Positions 23,615 through 33,513 of a stretch of 64,000 nucleotides of DNA are shown here, piece by piece (position 1 is the first letter of the stretch; every line of letters starts with the position of its first letter). Below the pieces are notes generated by a model. The model did not search any database, was not told the DNA's origin, and saw only the letters and a list, made by a program, of their open reading frames with translations. This DNA is from Taiwanofungus camphoratus (Eukaryota; Basidiomycota; Agaricomycetes; Polyporales; Taiwanofungaceae): NCBI GenBank assembly GCA_003999685.1, contig CP021220.1, positions 372,001 to 436,000 on the forward strand, in the 5' to 3' direction. The position numbers and the translations under genes were made by a program.

Positions 23615-23674
23615 CGGCATATGTTTTAGACAGAATGAACATTCACCGGCCCAAGTTCTGAGCTCACCACCACC

Positions 23675-24472
23675 ATGCTCGTCCTCCTCCCATTCATCTC
23701 CCTCGGCTTGCTCGCATCGGCCGTTCCCCTGAAACGCCAAGGCGTGACCTGCCAGACCGTTCATACCGGTACCCTTAGTCTCGTCTCAACAGATCCCGAC
23801 AGCACGTTCGCTGCCAATGTGTCGATTCACCTCACCTCACAGGCCAGCGGCTTCCTCGCTGTGGGGAACGCTGCCCAGTTCATATTCGAGCAGTGTATGC
23901 ATATTCGTGTGGCTTCCGAGAAACCTTCACTGACTTGTGCTCCGCGTGCGCGATCTCAGGCGACAGTCCCTTCATGGGTTATCAATCGGTCAGCAACGCA
24001 ACCACCACCATCAATTACGGCCATATCGTTGTCGGCGGCGATTCCGACGCGTGCCTTACGACGGGTGGACCTACCGAGGCCGGCTCCCCTTACTTCATCT
24101 TCAACAACCAGTGTTTGACAGAGGACGGGTCCGCACAACTGGGACAATTTTGGGTGAAGGATCCGTTAACAAATCTCGGCATTCGCAGTTCTGATTTTTT
24201 TTTCGCATGCAACAGTCTTTGACTACTGACTCTGCTTCTGGGACCCTGGACGTTGAATTCTTGGGCGTGTCAGCGAACGGAGACACGATCGGTAATGATG
24301 GAGACGTCTCGTACCCTCTGCAAGTCGACACGTACGATGGCGAGTCGGCAGTCAAAGGTACTTGCGTTCCAGATGCCTCCAGTAAGGTCCTAACCCTGTA
24401 TGTCGTCGTGCAGCCGCGGCATCAACGCAGCCGAATGCGCCTTCGGCGTACCTCCTGAAATTCACGAGCTAA
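23675..24472 (+). CDS. Small secreted protein of unknown function
   Basis: Four exons, 23675-23894, 23960-24153, 24216-24357 and 24414-24472, total 615 bases and give 204 residues in one frame. The last intron has a perfect CTAAC branch site. Residues 1-17 are a signal peptide (MLVLLPFISLGLLASAV), followed by LKR, a likely Kex2 site at about residue 20. The mature part holds repeated phrases such as NVSIHLTSQASGFLAVGN and INYGHIVVGGDSDACL and has a few cysteines. I know no family name or activity for it. A decayed tandem copy sits 1.7 kb upstream and shares one intron position. Secretion into the medium or wall is inferred from the signal peptide only. Confidence 0.75.
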
Positions 24473-26454
24473 GCTAACCAGGGAAGGCGTCCAGTCAAGA
24501 GGCCGACCGCGTTCAATGGAAAGAGTCAGGTCAGGCAGTTGCAACTGTAGATCATACCGATAGCTTCTCCCGCTCCCTTTGATACTCTCATGGACATGGA
24601 TTTCGCTGCTTTCATTTATAAAGGGAAGTTTAATATGTGTGACTCACCCATCGCAGTTGTTGTGAAGACGTCCCACCTGGCTTTCCGCATACAGGTTCAA
24701 GAGGCGAGGCGATGCAACCGCACATCAGGAAATACTTCATACGATGAGCAAAAGACCGCAGTCATGAGCCAGCACATACAATGGGGTGAGGCGTCTGCCG
24801 TACGGAAACAATCGAGCACTAGCATTGCGGAGGCAGCATTGTCACTGTCGCTCACAACGAACTGCACATGCAACGCGTAACTCTGCACAGAACAATTGAG
24901 GACAAATGACTAGGACTGACCCTTGTGAACAAGCACCAATCGCAGCCGAGACTATTCATGTGGAAATGGCACCTCCCAGGCGGCTAATTAGAGGAACATG
25001 AAAAAACATAGCACGCAGTACAATCAACATGCCGAGCAGTTGTTGCCAGCGTCAGGTGGTTACTGTAGCTGCATGGCTATTCGATGCATGCTGGTACCGC
25101 ACCAGCCAACAGTCCGAAACGTCTGTGAAGTCGGATCGCCAGTCTGATTTGCCAGCTTTGTCGACTGAGACCACGATCTTGCAGATTGTTTCGGGACGGT
25201 CCGATTCTGGTCCGCTCGCCGTTGGTAGTGATACGGACGAACCACATAAGAGTCGACGAAGTCGTCGCCACAAATCTGGCCAGCTTCGGGCCGGTCTCGA
25301 AGACCATTCTCGAGTTCTGAAGTTGTAGCCGCGGAACCGACAACTGCGAGGTTTCGAGATCTCCTGGTGTTTTTTATGAAAGTTGGAACGGACTCGAGGA
25401 ACCGTGGACATCAGCGAAGGGGCTTATGAAACAGCCACGGAGGAAGCAGAAGCCTACAGACGATGGAACGGCGGGGGCTGAGAGGAACGATCATGAGATG
25501 GACGTGGAGGCAACCGAGGATGACGGGCTGTATTCGCGTCATCTGTCTAAGCCGGAGTCCGGAACACTGGTGATACCGACATCATTCTTGATTGCGCCGC
25601 CCTGCCTAAAGCGTCCAACGCTCTAGAAGTCGATAATGTCGAACCTCGTGATTAGGCTTGAAGCAGGGACGCCGGTGAGCTAGTGAAGGTAGAAGAAGAG
25701 GGAGTGTACAAAGGTAAAGCGTCGTCCTGATAGCGATACAAAAATGGCGGCGACCCGAAGCCAGTTCCAAGGGACACGAGAAACCCAGCTTAAAGTAGGG
25801 CAATAAACCGGTTAGGAATGAACTTGAGGAAAAACTTCTTTAGGCGAGAAGGATTCACAACAAGGGGAGTCAATGCCTCTGCTGAGAGGTTCTTGGAAAC
25901 GAGGCGGACACAGACAAAATTACATAGGCATGAGAGCCTTTCATATCATGAGAAACATATAGAAAACAGTTTTCTAAAATAAGTTATTAGACACCGTTGA
26001 TGTTGATTCGGATCCTGCAGCCGTAGGCTTGAGGCTATGCATCGAACAAACCTGTTCGTATATCTCTGAAAAGATACAGAAGGATGGACCACGATTGGGT
26101 ACTGGGATGAGGTTGATGGTGAATTCAGCACTCTCGGCGAGGTTGATCGAACAGCACGTACCCAATAGTCACTGCAGGAGCGACTCATTCGGCTAGGTAG
26201 TCATACGAGCTGTTCCATCAACCACGTCAGAACTTGCTATAAGCACCACGACAGAATTGGCTCGAGCCACCACAGTCCTGGAGACACCGGCGAAGCCCAG
26301 TCTCAACAGCAACAATTCCCGCTGGGCCATTCTACCCCGCATAACTTACAGCCGTCGCAACAGCACTAGCTAGGGGTCTGCGGACTGAACAGTCCTTCAC
26401 GCCCGCTGGCACCACAATGCCCTCGGCCAGGAACCAGTATGACCCAGGCTGGCA
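24473..26454. other. Gene-poor stretch with coding-like scraps
   Basis: About 2 kb without a gene I can assemble. Plus-strand frames at 25029-25328 and 25426-25626 are Ser/Asp/Lys-rich. One at about 25984-26196 (GLRLCIEQTCSYISEKIQKD) and a following Ser/Thr-rich stretch in the same frame read like protein but are separated by a stop. They may be scraps of a dead gene. The part below 26455 also contains the likely last exon of the SAP30-like gene. Confidence 0.35.
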
Positions 26455-27475
26455 TCACAAGGGTAGCTGATATTTCAAATACTCACCTTTCGCCTTGACA
26501 GCGCACATGAATGATGCGAGCGTATCCACCTCCTTCACCGCATGTTCCCGAAAGTGCCGTTGTACGACTGTGGCAAGTGCTCCGTGTACATCGGCTACGT
26601 CATTCAGAACCGGCACGACCGTCTCCTCCGCAGCCCGCTCGTCTTCCACCAGGCGCGCGCTGCGCCGCCGGCCCGCCGCCTCCCGTCGGGGACGGTTTGC
26701 TGGTGTGATCGGTAGAGACGGCCCAGGGCTCGCTGTTGACGCGCGTCGAAACCCACGCATCCGGGGGCGCAGAAGTGAAGACGGGGGTGGTGGGTCCTCC
26801 GCACTCAGCGGAGATGGGTCGACATCCGGGACAAGATCGAACTGCACGAGATATTCGTGTAGCGCTGCTATGGGCAACGTCGAAAAATCGATCTTTCAGT
26901 CCGAGAATGTGTCAGTAGATTGAAGCCCAGTTTCAGATGGAATCATGACATGATGAATGAAGGAGACTTTGCATAGTCTAAAGCAGCCTCGTGGTGGATG
27001 TGATGTACGACCTGACTCAGGATGCAATACATTCTGGCAGACAATGGAAAGCAACATGACGATGCCGTAACGAACATTTGTTTCCATGATAGTTGATCAG
27101 GGCACGCACGCCAACAACACTCACCAATGAAACCTTCCCATCTGCGTCCGTTCTCTCCTTCCTTGCGGCACTGCCACTTGCATTCGCACCCCCACTTGAA
27201 GCACCATTGTGTGCTAGTATTCCAGCGGTTGGTCCAGAAGTCTCCACTCTCTTCCTTTTTACCCTTGGTTCACCCTCCGCCCTTTCGCCCGCCGCACGCT
27301 TCGTACCAGCGACACCAGAAGTAGAGATGGACGCCGATGCATGATATGCTGCATCGTCTGCAGGTACATGTGCTTTCTTCCGTGAAGCTTGTGGTCTGGA
27401 TCGCGATGAAGACGTAGTAGCAGGTGCGGTAGTCGGTGGTGGTTGTGCGCCTGTCGAATTCGTAGTGGGAGCCAT
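26455..27475 (-). CDS. SAP30: SAP30-like Sin3 histone deacetylase complex subunit (3' end uncertain)
   Basis: Exon 1 starts at 27475 (MAPTTNSTGAQPPPTT), is Ala/Ser/Thr-rich with a basic patch (RVKRKR) and ends DGKVSL at a GTGAGT donor. After a long intron of about 220 bases, exon 2 reads IDFSTLPIAALHEYLVQFDL then VPDVDPSP, a Pro-rich insert, a basic patch and finally VVQRHFREHAVKEVDTLASF followed by MCAVKAK. This last part matches the Sin3-binding segment of Sap30 (HFR...NE.DTL..F...VK). Sap30 bridges Sin3 to the Rpd3 deacetylase in repressor complexes. The frame ends at 26455, but VKAK is followed directly by another GTGAGT donor, so a short last exon probably lies below, perhaps ending near 26366. 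The start is head to head with mL38, 303 bases apart. Confidence 0.7.
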
Positions 27476-27778
27476 ATGTGGTTCGCAGTAGATAATGGAA
27501 CGAGGTGTATATGTCCCACGCTGTCAATTGCAGGTAGTGTCAATAACTGTGTTGCGTTCAGCGATCAGTCTCAGCAAACACAGAATGCACTTAGAAAAGA
27601 GCACAATGAAAGCTAGTCATGTACTTATTGCAATCCGAACGCAAGCGCCCAAGCTATGGGTCACATGATTAAATTTCCCAGAAAGGAATCCGGCATAAAG
27701 TAGCAATTCCTCTTATAGAAGTTGACAAGTTTGCGCTGTGGAATTCATACGCGACGCAGACACATTCCGGGACCGGTC

Positions 27779-29403
27779 ATGTTAACTGTCCGCAGGGTTT
27801 CTCGGACGTATGCTAGGTTTACCGGAACTCGAGGAAATGCGTCTCTTCAAGCAACAGCGGTTGAGGCGGTGACCCCTCCCCCAGCACCCACACCCGTGAC
27901 GGCGCCCAAACCAAAATCCTCATCCACTAGTCCAAAGACAGAGGCACCAACCTCCTCAGATGCTGCAGAGGGCACACAGGAAAACGGAAAGCAGACTAAA
28001 TGGGAATGGCCTACTCACCGGCCCAGAATCAATTTGGAACACCCGCGAGAATGGAACAGGCCCATCGGGAAGGGTGTCTTACCCGCATACGACCTCGCGC
28101 TGCAATACATTCGGGCAGACTCCCTGGCACTCAAATCCGAGCTGAAGGAGCTCCAGGATACGCTCCGTGCTGCAGAAGATCTATCTGATGAAGAGAAAGA
28201 CATGGCAGCGTTGGATTCAATGAGGGAGAAGGCGAGGATCCTTGAGACTCAAAGTGAGATTAACCTTCCGGACGTACGGTGGAAGGCATGGAACGGAATG
28301 GGTGAGTAGGACACTTTCAGTGGTATTGAGCAATCATGGCATTTGGTTGACCATGCTTCTAGCGGACATGAACAAAGCTGTCTATAGACATCTCATGGAA
28401 CAGCGATGGAAGGAAGACGGGGCGCTAGACTTGCTTGTATGCCTTCTTCAATCTTTTCACGTATCTTACTCAAAAGGAATTCTTTTTAACACCAGATGGA
28501 GCGTATACACCAAATGAATGTTGTCCCGGATCTTCTGCCCTCTTTGCACCCCTCGCTAGACCTCCGCGTCAACTTCCCTGAACCTCCACCGAAGAACGTC
28601 TATCTCCGCTCTCGTGTCAAGCGTCGTTACAAGAAGGTGGAACCGGGCATCTTTCTGTTGCCCGAACAGGTATGATATCTTTATGTCTTCATGCGTGCCT
28701 ACGATAATGACTTCCGTCAGACATGGAGGCAACCGATGCTTTATACTACGGTTTTCCACACCGACACGCGTCTCTACACGCTGCTAATGGTGGATTTGGG
28801 TTAGCGATATCTGCTGTACTATGTATCACTTCTGATCTATTTGTAGATGTCCCGGATCCGGATAAACAGTCATTTCAGACTTATTTACACTGGATGCAGT
28901 GAGTGCTTTTACCTCACTCCCACTCCGCATTATCTCAAAACGTCGCTTGTCACTCCGATAGGCCAAACGTTGCGCTGTCAGCCTTCTCTGAATCTCCCAT
29001 ACCACTGTCGACGACCCACACACGCTACACCCCCCCGCATCCGCAGCGGGGCACTCCGTACCACCGCTATGTCGTCTTGTTGCTTCCCCAGGCATCCCCT
29101 ACCGAGCGTATTCATGTACCCGTTCCTTCCGATGCAGATAGGTTAGGCTTCAATTTCCGCGCGTTCGCGGAGAGATACGGGCTCGACGGGAGCATGGGCG
29201 GCGGAGCACATATGTGGAGGGAGGTTTGGGATGAGACGGTGTCTAAGATATACTCGGATGTGTTGAGTAAGTAACGTCCCACGCAAATATCGGGCCTTTG
29301 CTGACTGTCCTCTCGCGTTGCAGAAATAGAGGAGCCGAAATTTGGGAGGCCCCCAAGGGAAGATCCGTATGCTCAGGTCAAGAGTACGAGAAAGTATATT
29401 TAG
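27779..29403 (+). CDS. MRPL35: Mitochondrial large-subunit ribosomal protein mL38 (yeast Mrpl35)
   Basis: Seven exons (27779-28301, 28363-28436, 28496-28669, 28721-28799, 28847-28898, 28962-29266, 29324-29403) join in frame. The start MLTVRRVSRTYARF is basic and amphipathic, as expected of a mitochondrial presequence; an in-frame ATG at 27722 is possible but less fitting. After an Ala/Pro/Thr-rich linker come PTHRPRINLEHPREWNRPIG, HLMEQRWKEDGALDLLMERI and the PEBP-like fold that marks mL38: TRLYTLLMVDLDVPDPDKQS, then YLHWMQ, TPYHRYVVLLLPQ and GFNFRAFAERYGLDG. The C-terminus ends KSTRKYI. The protein belongs to the central protuberance of the mitoribosome. No defect is seen. Confidence 0.9.
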
Positions 29404-29761
29404 TGCTTCCGAGTATCGTAATCATCTCCTCAGACATGAAATTCATATCACTCTTGAGTTCTTGTCGAAGTTGAGTGAGGTGGCGAACGTGCTATGTAGC
29501 CAACTGAGGGAACTGAGGGAACTTCGAAACAACCGCGCCACTGGCAGCCCCCTGGCAGTTGCGCATGCTAATGATGCTAGCAACCATGCGATAAATAGTG
29601 AATACCCAATTGCCTTTTGATACCCAGAACACTTCGAGACCTTACATCTCCATGAAACTCCGTCTCGAGCTGTCACTGGTCCTGACTATTTACTGTGCAT
29701 GCAAATCGATAACACCGCCAGTCCCAGTAAGCCGAGTTCAATTTAGTTGTGTTACGCGTAA
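29404..29761. other. Intergenic, promoter of Sel1-repeat gene
   Basis: 3' flank of mL38 and upstream region of the next gene. No exon seen. Confidence 0.4.
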
Positions 29762-31673
29762 ATGCAGCACACGACCTCCCCTACTACTATCCACAAATCT
29801 TCACCGCTCGACTCACTCGTCAGGCGGACCTCATCTCGCAGGGCGAGAGCCAATGTCCCTGCCGTTGGGCCGTTGTCAGTCCCCACCACACCGCCGAGGC
29901 CTCAGGCTGACTCGCCGCTCTTACACACTCGCTTTCGTACATCAACAACGACGTTCTCTTCATTTCATGACTACGACACTAGTGATGCAAGGTCGATATC
30001 CTCTAGGACCGAGAGGGATGACTCAGTTGCAGGAAGTCATCGCTTCGACACTTCTCCCATGCCATTGAATGCGAGTACTACATTCCGCCCCCCAGGAGCG
30101 CGCAGCTTCCAGGACAGAGGCGAGTCTGTCGTCGAGTCCGCTTATTCTACTTATGATTTGGACGACATCACCGCGGATTATCACGACTCCTGGCATTCGT
30201 CCGCGACCATAAAGCCAGGGCAAACGTCCAGACGTTCTAGTGGTGAAGTAATACCTACTGTTGTAGTCTCGGCAGACTCAGAGCTGGATCCGGAACCAAA
30301 CGATGCTTGGCCTCCGACACCTGAGGGAGCACAGCCACATTCGGCGGGGCGTACACCATCGCGAGTGCAGGTAGGCTCAAATATCAACTTCTCGAGGCCT
30401 AATCTTCCGCAAATCAATAGTTCCGAGGAACGTAAACGGCAAGTACTAATGAGACACCAACTCCCTTCAACTTCTCTCTCGCCTTTACGGTCAGGTCCCA
30501 GCTCTCCCCTTGTGATGTCTGAGCATAGTTCCAGCGGTGAAGGCAATGCCGTTGGCACGGGCGACAGTGGAAATTATGGGGCTCCAGGTGCTTCTTCCGG
30601 TGTCTCTGGCCCTCCCTCCTCTTCTGGTGATTTTCGACGTATGCCCCAATCAGCCCATATACAAAATGTCCTTCTTGAAGCCCCGCCCTTCCCTCCGGAA
30701 TCGCAATCTGTATCAGCCCCTGTGTCTCCACGCCCACCATCGCCTGCTAGTCTTTACTCGTCCTACTCGTACTATCAGTTTGACAGCGCGCAGCCATCTC
30801 CAACAAGTGAGAGCGGAAGCAAGTCGCAATTCGCGTATTCCTCCCCTTCCACTCTCACTCCAAATTATGCACCCTCTCAGGAGTCGCCTTCTGTTCCTCA
30901 ACCGACTTCTCAGCACACTGTGTCTTCCCAGACACCATCAAATACATCATCAACTCCTCAAGAGTATCTTCAGCTCGGGATCCAGCACCATGAGGCAAAT
31001 CGGTTGACTGAGTCTGCCGTGTGCTTTGAGAAGAGCGCGACCTTACAGGGTGGCTGCGGTGTCGGCATGCTGATGTGGGGTCTGGCGCAACGACATGGGT
31101 GGGGCTGCCCGATGAATGAACGCGCTGGCTTCCGATGGCTGAGACGTGCTGCAGAAGCCGCGGTCGAGGATTTGGAGGCTTCCCGGGAGGGTGTAGACGT
31201 TGGTGCTGTCAAGGTGATATATTTTTCCTGTGGAAACTGGTGGGGTGCTGATTGGGATGGAATAGTCAGAGTTAGTACTGGCGATTTATGAGGTCGGACA
31301 AAGCTTTTACAGGGGATGGGGAGTAGAGAAGGACAAGGAAATGGCAGTTGTATGTCAAATCTTTCGCGCCCAATCGATGATTAAAACTGAGTACTTTTTT
31401 GATGCTTCTGCGAAATAGAGCTATTTTCGAGTGGCAGCGCGACTGGGCGACCCAGACGCGCAGCAAGAGTTAGCGTTCTGTTTAGCGAATGGGAAGGGGT
31501 GTAAGAAAGATAAGCGAGAGGCAGCAAAATGGTATCGTGCAGCAGTAAATACTGTCATGGCGACTTTGTAGTGTGGAACACTGATTGACTTTCATTGATG
31601 TCTGGACATATAGGTCGCACAAGGTGCAAGTGATATCGGGCTGGCATGGATATACAAAGAAAAGTATCAATAA
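29762..31673 (+). CDS. Sel1-repeat (HCP-like) protein with long disordered N-terminus
   Basis: The first exon encodes about 400 Ser/Pro/Thr-rich residues with no fold, then the first Sel1-type repeats: QEYLQLGIQHHEANRLTESA, GCGVGMLMWGLAQRHGWGCP and GFRWLRRAAEAA. Further exons continue them: LAIYEVGQSFYRGWGVEKDK, then YFRVAARLGDPDAQQELAFC, GKGCKKDKREAAKWYRAAVA and QGASDIGLAWIYKEKYQ, ending at TAA 31671-31673. Three small introns separate these pieces. Sel1 repeats pair helices into a scaffold for protein contacts; fungal relatives with the same layout include the chitin-synthase activator Chs4/Skt5 and Dsf2. The disordered N-terminus and short repeat block look more like Dsf2 than Skt5, but this is an inference. 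Confidence 0.8.
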
Positions 31674-32363
31674 CGTCGGTAAGGGCTCAGGATGGCGCTC
31701 GTTATGGACAGCATATTTGTCCTTCAACGTATTCCTCAGGGTTCGGATTTGCCCAATGCCTTCATACCCAACTTCTACAGTCTTTATCACACTGGTATCA
31801 GCTATACCCTTGTCAGATTATTGTATCGTTATCGAAACCTTTCCATACTGTCTCTAATAGTTGTTACATAAATCAAGTTCAGAATTTAGTTTTCAACGAC
31901 GCGATAATTGAAGGCATTCGTGTATGACGAACAACGAAAACTGCCAAATTCGGTCAGGATACAGCCCATTAAGGAAAGGCTGCTTTTTAGCTTGTTGATT
32001 GCAGCGCTTTGAACCCTCACAAACAAGCACGAGGCCCGGTCAAAACGTGTAATTCACACCATCACCATGGCCCTCAATTTGCAGTCTGCGACACGAGCAT
32101 GATCAAGACAAAGCTATCCGACCATCTGGGAACTAAACTTGAACAATGGGCGTGCGCAAGCCCACCTCGAGGTTGCTTGAAAAAAAGTGGCGTCACAGGA
32201 GAAGACAGGAGCAAAGACATCTGATAGTTGGCTACAAAAGAACAATTACTTGCTAATCCTCATCTCGCTGTCAAAGACTAAAAGGCGATGTGGCTCCTAA
32301 TCACGGTGGCCAGAGCTTGCATGGTATAAAGGCCTGAGCTTTGCAATTCGAGACTTCAGAACC
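31674..32363. other. Intergenic, 3' flank of Sel1 gene
   Basis: No exon recognised. The last 150 bases are the upstream region of the unrecognised four-exon gene. Confidence 0.4.
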
Positions 32364-33152
32364 TTGGAACCGTATTTTATCACGATGCAATCTAGCGCGA
32401 GCCTCGTCTCTGTTGATCATCAAGAGAGCCAGCAAAACGTACAGACCGGCGTTGCGGTGAGTCCTCTGCTGCACCTTTACAAACCGTGTGACAGACACGG
32501 TGTAATACTGAGAATGCCGGTACGCAGGAGCACTGTGCGGACAATCAACCATATGAATCGAACTATCAGTCGCACGCAGGAGAAAGTGATGTCTCATCCC
32601 AGAACTGCCTTGAGCACCATTTGCCTGGACCATTAAATCAGCCTACCGAATCAGAACTCCGGCAATGGCTACACGCGCGTCGAATATATGAGACATCAGC
32701 TAAGGAGGCTATCCTCCGCGAAGATTTTTGCGTGAGCTGACTTGTTTGTTGAAACATTCTGACTAGTCTGAACGATTCGCCAGGGACATCTATGGCATGA
32801 AGAATCTTGTGAAGGTAGGACTGCTCAGGACTTCTTCGTTGAAGCGGGTAGAACTTTTCGCATCCTCACCCACCAGTTTACTGCTAAATACGGAGCCGAC
32901 AACTTTGTAAGCACATTTTTCTAAATCATGAGCATCAGCAAGCTAATTCTGTGATAGTTTTCATGGGTGCCACGCGAGGTAGACGTGATACAGTACTTGT
33001 CGTTTCGCGACGTTGCTCACCAATTGCGTGCTCTGCGATTGATTCACAACAACCTTCCAATACATTGTGAGGCCGATTGCCTTGCGATGAGGGATATTGA
33101 GCACGAGATAGAAATATTAAGGTGTTTCGGAGGGCTACAGCAGTGTTCATAG
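32364..33152 (+). CDS. Unrecognised four-exon gene
   Basis: Exons 32364-32456, 32528-32731, 32784-32906 and 32958-33152 are all phase 0 and sum to 205 codons with the TAG at 33150-33152. The introns are 71, 52 and 51 bases with normal GT-AG ends. The product starts MEPYFITMQSS (MQSS at 32385 is an alternative start), has a polar first third, then ESELRQWLHARRIYETSAKE with AILREDF, GHLWHEESCEGRTAQDFFVE and GRTFRILTHQFTAKYGADNF, and ends with SWVPREVDVIQYLSFRDVAH plus a helical tail (MRDIEHEIEILRCFGG). I do not recognise the family. The regular intron lengths and in-frame junctions argue for a real gene. No signal peptide or membrane segment is visible. Confidence 0.6.
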
Positions 33153-33513
33153 TCTGGTTGTTCATGCACATCAAGTTCGACCGCTAAAGATGAAGCTAGG
33201 GAGATCAAAGATGGCTCTTTTCCCTGTATCTGTAAAATTAATATGTACTTGCCAGTGAGACCAGGTCCGCAAGTTTAAATCGGTAAAGAGGCACTATATT
33301 CTTATGTTGTTTGGAAAGCATAAGTTTTTGGAACTAGACTACACGTAGCCTCATGACGCACACTCTATTGATCTGTTAAGTGGTTTACAAACTTCACAAG
33401 CTACACAGAATGAAATGGATTGAATAATCGATACGAAACTGAGAATGAGTGACACCAAAATTTGCAGGTAGGAAATTATAAGGGAAAGCAAACGGAGCAG
33501 CAAAAGCCGAAAT
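33153..33513. other. Convergent 3' flanks of the four-exon gene and TOP2
   Basis: AT-rich spacer without exons. Confidence 0.45.

Noticed and set aside
32812-32833. A 14-base intron (GTAGGACTGCTCAG) in the four-exon gene
   Set aside because: Far too short to splice in a fungus; an acceptor at TTCGCCAG (32783) instead gives a continuous frame and a normal 52-base intron.
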